A stretch of DNA of 13,441 nt from Bacteroidaceae bacterium (GTDB lineage Bacteria > Bacteroidota > Bacteroidia > Bacteroidales > Bacteroidaceae): contig JABUUG010000022.1 of NCBI GenBank assembly GCA_021443285.1, forward strand, positions 1-13,441, read 5' to 3'. The translations under genes were made by a program, and so were the position numbers. Every line of letters begins with the position of its first letter. Positions within the stretch are counted from its first letter, which is position 1. Below, piece by piece: positions 1-8,409 of this stretch. The notes below the pieces were generated by a model. That model was given only the letters and a program-made list of their open reading frames with translations, was not told the DNA's origin and made no database searches.

Positions 1-654
1 GCCGACGACAAGTTCACCTCCTTCGCCATTCACTCTTGCGATGAACCTGCCACACCAGTGAACTCCAGGGACGACGAACTGCCGGAGATTGACCCGGACC
101 CGGAGCAGGGTTATTTTATAGAGATACCGCAGGATCAAGGCAAACAATACGATGATTTCGCCCGCACATCAATGGTGAAAGGGGACGACTACACCACATA
201 CACTGCCACCGGCGACCTGCAGATAGCCTTCAAGATGATGAACATCGACGTGAAGAACTGCGACTATGTGGTGGTGCGCTTTGCCGAGCCTGTAAAAGCC
301 GGTTGGAAGATTGCCTTCTGGGAGGGGACAAACACGATGGATGTGCCTGAAGGCGCCACGGAGTTCAAGTTTGAGCTGGAGGCATCCATGAAAAGTTCCG
401 GTGTTCTGCCTCAGATTTGCCTTATGACGCTCTTCGGCGGCTACACCCCGCCGCTCACAGCCATGGTAACGGGAGTGTATAAGCACAGCACAGAGGATGA
501 CCCGTCGGCAATCAGTCCGACGGTATTATCTGCTACTTCAGAAGGACAGACAGCATATTATTCATTGTCCGGCACACGCATCCCTGCCCCTGGTCGCGGT
601 GTTAATATCGTGAGAACGGCCGACGGTAAGGTGAAGAAGGTGTTGGGGAAGTGA
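1..654 (+). CDS. 3' end of a secreted protein with C-terminal sorting-like tail (partial)
   Basis: The reading frame is open from the first base, so the 217 residues seen are the C-terminal part of a longer protein whose start lies outside the window. A Met at position 58 is internal to the open frame, so it is not taken as the start. After an acidic, proline-rich linker (around DELPEIDPDPEQG) comes a compact domain of about 120 residues rich in beta-strand patterns, and then a tail reading YYSLSGTRIPAPGRGVNIV followed by a lysine-rich end. That tail has the shape of the C-terminal domains (function-word, GR/GT, P, KGxYIV, K-rich end) used for type IX secretion in Bacteroidetes, which suggests export to the surface. 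The middle domain is not one I recognise; it could be a carbohydrate-binding module of a polysaccharide-degrading enzyme. The gene converges on the minus-strand cluster and ends at a shared terminator. Confidence 0.75.
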   Translation, partial: ADDKFTSFAIHSCDEPATPVNSRDDELPEIDPDPEQGYFIEIPQDQGKQYDDFARTSMVKGDDYTTYTATGDLQIAFKMMNIDVKNCDYVVVRFAEPVKAGWKIAFWEGTNTMDVPEGATEFKFELEASMKSSGVLPQICLMTLFGGYTPPLTAMVTGVYKHSTEDDPSAISPTVLSATSEGQTAYYSLSGTRIPAPGRGVNIVRTADGKVKKVLGK

Positions 655-672
655 AGGGAAGATAGGGTACTA

Positions 673-712
673 AAAAAGTGCAGACGGAATTTCTAATCCG
701 CCTGCACTTTTT
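673..712. terminator. Bidirectional intrinsic terminator between convergent genes
   Basis: Positions 673-688 pair with 697-712 over 15 of 16 positions (one A/C mismatch at 684/701), closing an 8-base loop. The stem begins with an A-run and ends with a T-run, so it has a U-tract in the transcript of either strand. It lies 18 bp after the stop of the plus-strand gene and about 40 bp after the stop of the last minus-strand gene, as expected for a terminator serving both. Confidence 0.85.
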
Positions 713-753
713 GTTTTATGGGGTTGCTGTTTGCGCTTGTGGAACAGCTTGCC

Positions 754-2328
754 TTAGTGTACTTCTGATGATGTGGCGTTGGTTACCTTCTGTGGGTCTT
801 CAAAGACGCCGTTCTCTATGATGCCCCACGACTCTGTGCCAGAGGTGCATTTGTCGGAGGTGTAAATCTCATAGCCTGTCTGCGGCTGGAGCTTCGGCGA
901 TGCCACAGTGAAGGCAAACGGTCCGGGATATTGCGGGGTGATGAAGGATATCACCTCCTTGCCGCTGCTGTCCTTCACGATGAGGTACTTGCCGGCGGTT
1001 ACATCCTTCAGATAGATGCTCGGCACGGTGGATTTGTAGCCCATCGGGCAATCTGTCCTTCTTGCTCCGAGGCCGATGAGGGTGATGTTGTTCTCGATGG
1101 CGAAGTTCTTCCCGTTGTTGTCGAAGGCGCCCTCGTTAGGGTAGGGGGCGCAGGAATAAATCTTGCCGCCGCGGAAGATGAATGCTCCGCTGCCGCCAAT
1201 ACCGTCGTCAACGGCTGAGGTTGAGAAGATGTCGCAGTCTGTTGACTGTATCTCATCAACAGCGTTCATGCCGTCGTCGAAGGTGGAGAGTACTATGGTG
1301 GAGTTCTTCAGCGTAATCTTGTGCATGGCTCCGAGTCCCAATGCTCCCACACCGCCAATAGCCTTGATGCGTACCTTGGCATTTGTTATATTGATGGTGC
1401 CGTCGGTATTGCTGTCAGTGCCAGCGCAGATGGCTGCCGCACACTGGAATCCGAGCTTGGCGTCTTCCTGTGTACCGTCGCCGGTGGTGATGATGTTGAT
1501 TGCTCCGGCGGTGATGTTTACGTTCTTGTCGGAGTATATGCCCTGTCCGCAGTAGCCTGAGGCGAAGATGTTGAGTGTTCCGCCGCCTATGTTGATGTTC
1601 TCAACAGAGCGGATGGCTGCCACATTGTCGGTGGATGCGAGTATGCGGAGCAGGCCTTCGCCGCTGAGATACACCGCGCCGCTGCTCTTGGATGCTATGC
1701 CTGTGAGGGTGTTCACCGTGCCTTTCTTCGTGGCCACATAGAGCTTGCCACTTCCTTCATTGATGATTGACGGGCCGTTAGGGCTTCTGAGGTCTGCCCC
1801 GTCAAGGAGAATCATCACGTCCTGACTGCCGGTTATGGTTATAGCCCCATTCGTGTTGGTGCCGGTCAGTGTGTAGATGGTTGGTGCAGCAGGGGAGAGG
1901 GTGCCTGCCTGCGAGGCGTTGATGCTCTCGTTGTTCGTGGCGCTGAAGCTGTCGGTCTTCTTGCCGGCGGCATAGTCCATATCGAGGCTGGTGTCTGTGC
2001 CGGTCTCAAAGTTGAGCAGGCTGCTTACCGATGGCGGGTAGAAGATGGACATCTTGTTGATGTTTCCCGATACGCTCACCTTCTCCACGTCCGTAACCGT
2101 GTAGTCGGTGGTCAGCGAACCGCGGTGGAAGGTCATCTTGTCGCCGGAGAATGTTACCTTGTCCAGCCCGTTTATATCCTCTTTTGCAGCAACCGTTGAT
2201 GGCATTGCGCCCTTGTTGCCTTCAAAGTCAATCTTCTCTCCCGCCTTGACTATCTGCAGTTCTGTCTGTGCTGTGGCAGTGCCTGTTGCGGCTGCCAGGA
2301 GCAGTGCGGTATATATAATGTGTCTCAT
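754..2328 (-). CDS. Secreted beta-helix carbohydrate-binding domain protein (Cthe_2159-like)
   Basis: A 524-residue exported protein. The first 20 residues form a Sec signal peptide (MRHIIYTALLLAAATGTATA, then Q). Residues about 22-90 form a small beta domain with the pattern TVTDVEKVSVSG often seen at the start of Bacteroidetes surface proteins. From about 150 to 440 there are repeated short rungs of the type ITGSQDVMILLDG, INIGGGTLNIF, VNITAGAINIITTGDGT and FIFRGGKIYS, which are the rungs of a right-handed parallel beta-helix. This matches the carbohydrate-binding family founded by Clostridium thermocellum Cthe_2159, which is known to bind polygalacturonate and calcium. DG-rich turns (DDGMNAVDEI, SAVDDGIGGSG) are candidate calcium sites. 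There is no sorting tail, unlike the fusion protein upstream. Its ATG overlaps the upstream stop as ATGA, so translation is probably coupled. Substrate is not visible from sequence. Confidence 0.85.
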   Translation of the reverse strand: MRHIIYTALLLAAATGTATAQTELQIVKAGEKIDFEGNKGAMPSTVAAKEDINGLDKVTFSGDKMTFHRGSLTTDYTVTDVEKVSVSGNINKMSIFYPPSVSSLLNFETGTDTSLDMDYAAGKKTDSFSATNNESINASQAGTLSPAAPTIYTLTGTNTNGAITITGSQDVMILLDGADLRSPNGPSIINEGSGKLYVATKKGTVNTLTGIASKSSGAVYLSGEGLLRILASTDNVAAIRSVENINIGGGTLNIFASGYCGQGIYSDKNVNITAGAINIITTGDGTQEDAKLGFQCAAAICAGTDSNTDGTINITNAKVRIKAIGGVGALGLGAMHKITLKNSTIVLSTFDDGMNAVDEIQSTDCDIFSTSAVDDGIGGSGAFIFRGGKIYSCAPYPNEGAFDNNGKNFAIENNITLIGLGARRTDCPMGYKSTVPSIYLKDVTAGKYLIVKDSSGKEVISFITPQYPGPFAFTVASPKLQPQTGYEIYTSDKCTSGTESWGIIENGVFEDPQKVTNATSSEVH

Positions 2329-5300
2329 TTCTTAATCAGTTTAACGGTGTTGTTTCCTATTTTCATCAGGTAGATGCCCTTGCCGAGCTGTTCGGGGTTC
2401 ACCTCCCTGCCGTCTGTTGTGTAGAATCGGGTCTGCTTGTTGCCGTCCTCATCAACGGAATACATTGAGATGCTGCTCGGTGCAGGGTTGTCCACGTACT
2501 GGAACGACCAGTAGTCAACATTGCCTATCTCCCATGTCCACGACTGACTCTTCTCTGCCGTGAGTTGCATTGCTCCGTTCTCGAAGGTGATAACGGGAAC
2601 GTCGCTGAACATGCAGTAGATGGTGCTGTTGTCGAGTGTTACAACCTTTATTGCATAACCCTTGCCATAAGGCAGGTCGGTGTCAGAGTAAGAGCCTGAA
2701 CCGCCAGGGGTTACCGGGTCGTCAGGGGTTACGGGGTCGTCAGGGGTAACTGGATGGTCGCCGCCTTCGCCGTAGCCCCATTCCTTCATTTCGTCGTCGA
2801 AATATGCGTAGTTGCTCTTCAGGAAGTTGCATACGAAGTTAATCTCGTTGTATATGTCGGAGTCCATCTTCCTCTTCCAGAGTTCATACTCGCGTTCGTA
2901 GGCACCGGAGTTCACGAAGAGGTCGGCATATTCCAGCATGCGCTTCTTGAGGTTGTCAATGCTGAGCGCGCCGTTCTTGAGTTCCACCCATCGGTTGTAG
3001 AACTTCTCCTTGTACCATGTCTTGTCGTTTGTTCCCTTTGCGAGTCGCCAGAAGAGGTAGTTGATGCCTCCAAGACTCTCGCTGAATGCAAACCACTTGT
3101 CGTTGGTGCTCATGTCGTCGCCGCCCGCGTTGCGTCCGAGGCTTGCGTCAAGATCCCATGGAGTGATGAGGAGCTTGCTGTCCTTTGTTACGTTCCTCAC
3201 GCTGAGGTACATGTTCTTCTGCAGGTTGTCCTGGAGTTGGAATGCCTGTGTGAAGATGTGGTAGTCGATGAGGTTGTCTATGTAGAACTTCTTGTCAAGG
3301 TTCTCTAAGCAGGTCGCCTCAGACGCCTTGAGTCCGACAGCGTCTATCATCTGTGCGATAGGCGTGAAGTCGCCCTGGTCGGGTCTTGCGTCCGGGTATT
3401 TCTGCTCCCAGGTTATGTCCTTGTCGGTTTCCTCCCAACTAAGTCTTCCTGTCTTGGGGTTCTCAGAGTAGCTTGAGAATGTTGTGGCAGAGCAGTTGAA
3501 GAGGCTCTTCCAGAGCTGTCCGCGGGTCTGCTCTGTGGGCAGTCCTTCGTCCTTTGTCTTCTTGAGGTTCAGCTTCTTACGGTCAATCTTGTCGGTGAAG
3601 CAGTAGAGTCCCCAGTATTTTCCTTCCATGAATATCTCTACGTATTCACCGTCGGTGCCGTTGCGCTGGTAGTCGTTGTCTTTCTCGTAAGGCAGGTCTT
3701 GCAGCGAGTTCCACACGTCGGTGAGGAGCCTGTTGCGCATTCTCAGCCTGTCGTTGAACATGGCGTCGAGTATCCAGTCGCCGTCGCTGCGGTAGCCGAA
3801 GAGGTGTACGTTGCGCTCCTCGCCGTTGTCGTCCTGCAGCTCAACGGCGAATGGTTTCTTATCCTTGCCTGCGGCTGTTGCACCGCGAACCCTTATTTTT
3901 GCCTTTGTGAAGAAGCTTATCTGCTTCGGGCCGTCTATGTTTATCTCTGTGCCGTCAGATGCTGTTGAGTTAGACGTCTCGAATGTCCTGCCGTTGGCGT
4001 CGATTACCTTTATCGTTGTGGGCACTTTCTGCTCGTTGTCCTTCTTCCACACTTCGTAGAGGTCTGCCTGGTTCTGCTCCACGAGCACGAACGGCAGGTT
4101 TGTGAACACCATGCTCCATGTGCTGTTCGTGCCGCTGTTGCTTGTGAGCGTCATGGTGTATGCGCCCTTCTGGTGCCAGTCGGTGATACGCAGTTCGCCG
4201 CCGTTCTCTACTGACTTTCCGTTTACGGCTACGTTGGAGTACATCGTCTTGTCATACTTCATGAAGGCAACCATGTCATAAACCTGGTCTTTCCGCAGTG
4301 TGAAGTATATCCTGAGGGCTGTGGTGTCTGCCACCGCCGGCACGTCGTTGAGCCATATACCGCAGTTGCGCCCCATTTCTGTAGGCAGGGTCTCGGATGT
4401 TGGGCCATTCTCCAGCATCATGTTCTTCTCGGTCATGGTGAAGTCGTAGAGCACAGTCGGGTTGTCGAGCGTGGCGTTGAGAATCTGTCCGTTCTGCTCC
4501 TCGCCGCCGGAGATGCTCTGGGCGCCACAGAGGGTGTAGTGGGCATTGTCTTTCAGCAGCGGCGAGCACATCAGCAAGCCGTAGTTGAAGCCCTTCTTGT
4601 TGGGGGAGTAGGTGGTAGGTATCTGCATTGCCAGCACGTTCTCGCCGGCATCGTTCTTCACTGCGAGATACTTGTAGTTGCCCTTGATGATGGCGTTTAT
4701 GCTACCTGCCGTAGAGCGGTAGTCGGGGTTTCCGCCAATCATTCCACCTACGCCGATGTGTGTGCCGCCATAGTTCATGAATGTCTTGCCGTCGGTGTCG
4801 AATGCGGTGTTGTCGCCACTGCCGCCGATTACATACGAGTAGCCGCCGTAGGTGTACATCCATCCCACGTCGATGCCGTCGTTTGTGAGGCTCGCGCCAG
4901 TGAGTGTGCCGCCGTAAATCTTCAGTCCGCCGTTGGCATTGAGGACGTCGTCTATACAGAAACCGCTTATGTCGCCGCCGTTGAGTGTGGTCTCGCCCTT
5001 CGATTCAATGCCTTCCGCACCGTCGCCGCCCACGGCATTAACCCTGATGGTTCCGCTGTTTATGACGATGTTCTGCATAGCCTTGATGCCTTTCGGCGAA
5101 GACGACGGACCTGTGATTTCGTTGCTCTCCTTAATCTCCGGGATTCTCTTGCCGAGTGTCCTCACTTTTATTACAGGGCCTTCGGTGTCTTTTGCGCCGA
5201 TGGTCATGTTTCTGCCGACATTGATACCCTTGCCCGCAGTGCCTGTAGATTGCAATCCGAGTGTGCCGCCCGTTACAATCAGGTCGTGGTCAGCCTTCAG

Positions 5301-6230
5301 TACACTGCTCGATGTGTAGTCGTCATCCTCTAATATTACACCACCTGCGGTGAAGGCATTTATCGTACCACCTGTTATGACAGCTGTGGAGTCCGTGTTG
5401 ATACCCTTTGCGGCATCGCCGGTAACGGACACTTGCAGATAGCCGCCGCCCATGATGAAACCGTCCTTTGCCTTTACTCCTGCTCCCTTCTGTGCAACAG
5501 CCTCAGCCTGTATCTTTCCGTCGGAAATCCTGATGTACTGGTCGGATGCTATGGCGTGCTTCTTCAGTCCCTTCACTTTCAGCACACCCTTTCCGCTGAA
5601 GCATATCTGTCCTTCGCTGAAGATACAGCCCTTCTCGTCCTCGTCTTCGGGGGTGTTGTATGTGGCGTTGTCGGTCAGTTCGTTCACTGTTCCGTCGGCA
5701 ACCACTACGAACAGACGCTTCTTGTTCTGCACGTTTATGGCTGCGCCGCTGCTTGTTTTCAGCGTAACACCGTTGAGTATCAGCTTGGCCTTGTCCGAAC
5801 CGTAGAGCTTGAAGCTTCCAGCCTCCGAGCTTCCTGTCAGTTCATACTCCACCTGCTTCACAAAGGAGTTGATAACGACGTTCGCCCCGTTTATGTCCAC
5901 GGTAACACCCTCGACACTACCTTCGCAAGTGGCGGTGGCGCCGTTGTACACAATCTTCAGGTGTTTGTCGAACACGCTGTTTTCCACAAAGTCGCTGAAA
6001 CCGTCCGCACCGTCCTGCGTAACAATGCTTTCCGCAGTGGTGGTTACGGTTGTCCAATCGGTTATCCAGGGAATATCAAAGTGATATTTCTCCATCAGTG
6101 ATGGCGGCACGATGTTCTTGAATGCCTGTCCATCGTCCACGGCAGTGCGTGAATCGCTGCCGGATGCTGCAAGCGCGGTCGCTGAAACAAGCGACACTGC
6201 GAGAAGCAACAATGTTCTAAAGATTTTCAT
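2325..6230 (-). CDS. Fusion of beta-helix carbohydrate-binding domain and CotH kinase-like domain, secreted
   Basis: 1301 residues. A signal peptide (MKIFRTLLLLAVSLVSATALA) is followed by a Cthe_2159-like beta-helix (about 80-560, rungs such as YLQVSVTGDAAKGINTDS and LTVTGG-type turns), then a beta-rich joining domain (about 630-735). Next is a CotH domain (about 740-1150), with RVRG near 780, GDWILDAMFNDRLRMRNRL from 817, a GKYWGLYCFTDKIDRK segment, FYIDNLIDYHIF, and the TPWDLDASLG motif with D1026 and D1028. CotH proteins are atypical kinases, known for phosphorylating spore-coat proteins in Bacillus, and the second Asp pair of this motif lies in the metal/ATP site. A PVTPDD linker (1160-1178) leads to a C-terminal type IX-like tail (FYTTDGREVN...KGIYLMKIGN). 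The protein should therefore act outside the cytoplasm. The substrate, and the phosphate donor available there, are unknown. The kinase fold is inferred from motifs; activity is not shown. Confidence 0.88.
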   Translation of the reverse strand: MKIFRTLLLLAVSLVSATALAASGSDSRTAVDDGQAFKNIVPPSLMEKYHFDIPWITDWTTVTTTAESIVTQDGADGFSDFVENSVFDKHLKIVYNGATATCEGSVEGVTVDINGANVVINSFVKQVEYELTGSSEAGSFKLYGSDKAKLILNGVTLKTSSGAAINVQNKKRLFVVVADGTVNELTDNATYNTPEDEDEKGCIFSEGQICFSGKGVLKVKGLKKHAIASDQYIRISDGKIQAEAVAQKGAGVKAKDGFIMGGGYLQVSVTGDAAKGINTDSTAVITGGTINAFTAGGVILEDDDYTSSSVLKADHDLIVTGGTLGLQSTGTAGKGINVGRNMTIGAKDTEGPVIKVRTLGKRIPEIKESNEITGPSSSPKGIKAMQNIVINSGTIRVNAVGGDGAEGIESKGETTLNGGDISGFCIDDVLNANGGLKIYGGTLTGASLTNDGIDVGWMYTYGGYSYVIGGSGDNTAFDTDGKTFMNYGGTHIGVGGMIGGNPDYRSTAGSINAIIKGNYKYLAVKNDAGENVLAMQIPTTYSPNKKGFNYGLLMCSPLLKDNAHYTLCGAQSISGGEEQNGQILNATLDNPTVLYDFTMTEKNMMLENGPTSETLPTEMGRNCGIWLNDVPAVADTTALRIYFTLRKDQVYDMVAFMKYDKTMYSNVAVNGKSVENGGELRITDWHQKGAYTMTLTSNSGTNSTWSMVFTNLPFVLVEQNQADLYEVWKKDNEQKVPTTIKVIDANGRTFETSNSTASDGTEINIDGPKQISFFTKAKIRVRGATAAGKDKKPFAVELQDDNGEERNVHLFGYRSDGDWILDAMFNDRLRMRNRLLTDVWNSLQDLPYEKDNDYQRNGTDGEYVEIFMEGKYWGLYCFTDKIDRKKLNLKKTKDEGLPTEQTRGQLWKSLFNCSATTFSSYSENPKTGRLSWEETDKDITWEQKYPDARPDQGDFTPIAQMIDAVGLKASEATCLENLDKKFYIDNLIDYHIFTQAFQLQDNLQKNMYLSVRNVTKDSKLLITPWDLDASLGRNAGGDDMSTNDKWFAFSESLGGINYLFWRLAKGTNDKTWYKEKFYNRWVELKNGALSIDNLKKRMLEYADLFVNSGAYEREYELWKRKMDSDIYNEINFVCNFLKSNYAYFDDEMKEWGYGEGGDHPVTPDDPVTPDDPVTPGGSGSYSDTDLPYGKGYAIKVVTLDNSTIYCMFSDVPVITFENGAMQLTAEKSQSWTWEIGNVDYWSFQYVDNPAPSSISMYSVDEDGNKQTRFYTTDGREVNPEQLGKGIYLMKIGNNTVKLIKK
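2705..2758 (-). repeat. 18-bp tandem repeat coding a PVTPDD linker
   Basis: Two near-identical 18-bp units (2705-2722, 2723-2740, one mismatch) and a third diverged unit (2741-2758) encode repeated Pro-Val-Thr-Pro-Asp-Asp within the fusion gene. Pro/Thr/Asp linkers like this separate catalytic domains from C-terminal sorting domains in exported proteins. In-frame length change by slippage is plausible. Confidence 0.85.
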
Positions 6231-6279
6231 GTCTGTCGGTCTTTTTATCTTACTAAACTAATGTCTTGTGTCTCCTTTC

Positions 6280-7482
6280 TCAATACCCTATCTCCACGAG
6301 GTATTTCTTCAGTTTCTTGTATTGGCTGATGGCTATGTATCCGTCCGCTTCAAGTGGTGTGGAGTGGCTGGAGTAGATGTATATGTTACCGTGGTTTACG
6401 GTTATGTCGCCGTTAGCCTTGAAGCCCTTCGGGGATGCGAGAGTCTTTGCGCCTGTTGTTACCACATCGAGTGTGCCGCCGTCTATCACGGCATCCTGTC
6501 CCACACGTATTCCCTTGCCGCCTTCGCCTGTAGATTTCACCCTCAGCGTTCCGCCCGTCATGGTGAATGTGCTGTCGCATTTGATTGCAGCACAGCTTGT
6601 TGTGTCCACGCCAAGCGGTGTCTCCGGGGTTATCTCGACTGTCTCAACGCGTGTGTTGCCGGTGGTGATGCCGATGATGCGTCCGCCATTGATGGTGATG
6701 TGGTTCTCGCAGTTTATCGCCTTGCCGCCTGCGTATGTGGTCTGCAGGTTCAGGCGTCCGCCGTTGATGGTTACGCCGTCGTTAGCCTTTATCGAGCTGC
6801 CCGCAGATGTCTCGGCAGTGATGTGGCATCCCGGGCGCACCAGTATATAGTCGTCGGATGCTATGGCGTTGCGGTAGGACGACTGCACTGTCAGGTGGCC
6901 CTTGCCGGAGAAGCTTATCTGACCTTCGCTGAACAGTGCCGCCTTCAGGTTCCATGTCGTTTCTATCGGCGCGCCCTCACAGACGAGCTTGTTCTCCGTG
7001 TTGTCGCTGCACACTATGTACATGGTCTTTCCGCACTGGTTGTTTATCGCCGAGCCGTTCTTGCTGGTCAGCGACAAACCGTTGAGTGTCAGCTTGAAAC
7101 GGTTGTAGCCTACGATATTAAGGCGGCCGTCAGGGCAGTTGCCGGAAAGGATAATCTCTACGGCTGAGCTGCCCATGTTCAGGGTCACCTCTGTATTGTC
7201 CTGCTGGATATAGACGTAGCGCGTGTCGCCCGTAATCGTGGCGTTGTCAGCCGAGTATTCTATGTTTATCTTGTATTTCGGCTTGTAGCTTTCCACATAG
7301 TCGTTGTATGCCGGGTCTGTCGGTGCCGGCACTACATCGGGGCTTTCAGTATAGTCTGATTCGTCGAAGACTATCTCTTTCGGCTTCTCCTTCGCCTGTG
7401 CCGCGAGTGTTTCAAAGTCGGTGTCGTCGCTCTTGCAAGAGACAGCCGCAAGTATGGCAAGCAGGTATATGGCTTTCTTCAT
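6280..7482 (-). CDS. Surface lipoprotein with short beta-helix carbohydrate-binding domain (Cthe_2159-like)
   Basis: A 400-residue protein starting MKKAIYLLAILAAVSC, a lipoprotein signal with the lipidated Cys at 16. The following KSDDTD is acidic, resembling the lipoprotein export signal of Bacteroidetes that sends lipoproteins to the cell surface. An unstructured acidic/proline region (about 25-80) precedes beta-helix rungs from about 90 (KLTLNGLSLTSKNGSAINNQ, GQISFSGKGHLTVQSS, GVTINGGRLNLQTT, FTMTGGTLRVKSTGEGGKG). The same rung order occurs in the N-terminus of the adjacent fusion protein, so the two are paralogues. The protein stops soon after LEADGYIAIS with a basic end (QYKKLKKYLVEIGY). 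It lacks the later rungs and long C-terminal part present in its two neighbours. Only 49 bp separate it from the next gene, and no leftover coding sequence is seen there, so the short form looks natural rather than freshly truncated. Confidence 0.86.
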   Translation of the reverse strand: MKKAIYLLAILAAVSCKSDDTDFETLAAQAKEKPKEIVFDESDYTESPDVVPAPTDPAYNDYVESYKPKYKINIEYSADNATITGDTRYVYIQQDNTEVTLNMGSSAVEIILSGNCPDGRLNIVGYNRFKLTLNGLSLTSKNGSAINNQCGKTMYIVCSDNTENKLVCEGAPIETTWNLKAALFSEGQISFSGKGHLTVQSSYRNAIASDDYILVRPGCHITAETSAGSSIKANDGVTINGGRLNLQTTYAGGKAINCENHITINGGRIIGITTGNTRVETVEITPETPLGVDTTSCAAIKCDSTFTMTGGTLRVKSTGEGGKGIRVGQDAVIDGGTLDVVTTGAKTLASPKGFKANGDITVNHGNIYIYSSHSTPLEADGYIAISQYKKLKKYLVEIGY

Positions 7483-7506
7483 TTTTGTATATGTATTAAT
7501 GTGGAG

Positions 7507-8256
7507 TTAGAACTTGAACTTGTAGCCTACACCTAATGTGTGCATGTTGGGGTCGAAGTCTTCATCAGGCTCAAAATCTTTCTGGTAGCGGTAGTAGAGC
7601 GATAGCTGGTGGTGTTTTGTTACGTTCCAGTTGGCGCCGCCTATGACGCGTATTTTCTCAACGACGCATGAGTTGAATAGCTCGGCATTCACATACGGGG
7701 TGATTTTGCATTTCCTGATGTTGTAGTCTATCTGCAGGCGTGAACGCAGGATGTTCTTGCCCTTGCCGCTGATGGTCTTGTCCTCCCACGCCTCGTCCCT
7801 GAAGTCGTAGCGGCGTGTGGTCTTTTCCGGGCGGTAGGTGTATTGCCAACGCTCGCGCAGTGAGAACGTGAAGCGTTTCACTTTCAGGATGCCCGTCAGC
7901 GATACGTTGAAGCGGTGGCGGATGCCCCAATATGATGGCCGCCAGTTCTTTACCTCGCCGTAGTCGTCGTAGTTTATCTTCTCTATGTTGTTGTTGTAGA
8001 GTAGGGTATAGCCGCCGCTGATTTTCAGTGGAGACAGTATCTTGTAGCTGCCGCCAACGGAGAACGACCAGCGGTCAACCGTCTTGAAGCTGTTGCGTGT
8101 GCGGAACTCTGTGCCGAGCGACACGCTTGCCTTCTTTGAAATCTTGTATTCGCCTTCTGCCCCAAGCTCCAGTCCCGAACCGTTGTTTTTCTGTGCAAAT
8201 GTCGGGATGCTCACTATGGAAAGCAGGAGCATTATGTGGAAAATTCTCTGTCTCAT
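7507..8256 (-). CDS. DUF2490 outer-membrane beta-barrel protein
   Basis: 249 residues from the ATG at 8256, chosen because it begins a clean signal peptide (MRQRIFHIMLLLSIVSIPTFA, then Q). An upstream in-frame ATG at 8274 would add six residues, and a further one at 8370 would place an odd Arg/Cys-rich stretch in front. The mature part alternates polar and hydrophobic residues in strand-turn-strand hairpins (for example RFNVSLTGILKVKRFTFSLRERWQY and LRSRLQIDYNIRKCKITPYVNAELF) and ends in a terminal Phe (LGVGYKFKF). That is the signal recognised by the outer-membrane barrel insertion machinery. DUF2490 has no established function. The barrel is predicted to have about 12 strands. In this cluster it may be a channel or anchor for the exported components. 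Confidence in the family is good; the role is inferred. Confidence 0.82.
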   Translation of the reverse strand: MRQRIFHIMLLLSIVSIPTFAQKNNGSGLELGAEGEYKISKKASVSLGTEFRTRNSFKTVDRWSFSVGGSYKILSPLKISGGYTLLYNNNIEKINYDDYGEVKNWRPSYWGIRHRFNVSLTGILKVKRFTFSLRERWQYTYRPEKTTRRYDFRDEAWEDKTISGKGKNILRSRLQIDYNIRKCKITPYVNAELFNSCVVEKIRVIGGANWNVTKHHQLSLYYRYQKDFEPDEDFDPNMHTLGVGYKFKF

Positions 8257-8300
8257 TTCTGATTTCCTATACATTAATTTATATCTGCCTCGAATATTGT

Positions 8301-8394
8301 TGCGGTAGCAGACTGTAAATCTGCGGTAGCAAACTATTCTTTCAGTCGCTTCGCTTTGTGAAAGCGGCAAAGCCGATTACACTATTCACTATTC
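8301..8394. repeat. Short direct repeats and hairpins in the gap before the DUF2490 gene
   Basis: TGCGGTAGCA occurs at 8301-8310 and again at 8322-8331, 21 bp apart (two helical turns), with further similarity on the right of each copy. CGCTTT-GTG-AAAGCG (8352-8366) can form a tight hairpin, overlapped by GCTTTG...CAAAGC. ACTATTC occurs twice in tandem (8381-8394). The hairpin has no following T-run in either direction, so I do not call a terminator. It may be a regulatory or processing region inside the operon, or simply degenerate repeat. Confidence 0.5.
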
Positions 8395-8409
8395 AATCTT
8401 CGTTATTTC

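Noticed and set aside
4539..5333. Long open frame on the plus strand opposite the fusion gene
   Set aside because: It is antisense to well-supported beta-helix coding sequence and its translation is rich in Val/Ala/Cys/His with no signal or motif; it reflects the codon use of the real gene. Other plus-strand frames at 3-4 kb, 5.4-6.1 kb, 6.3-7.2 kb and 12.5-13.3 kb are rejected for the same reason.
8309..8333. Second promoter before the DUF2490 gene
   Set aside because: A TTTG exists on the minus strand at 8333-8330, but no acceptable TAnnTTTG is found at 19-21 bases; best fit is poor and at 22.
8257..8370. Longer start for the DUF2490 protein
   Set aside because: It would place an Arg/Cys-rich stretch before a normal signal peptide and cover the repeat region.
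8352..8373. Terminator after the DUF4956 gene
   Set aside because: The hairpin has a short 6-bp stem and no T-run on either strand.
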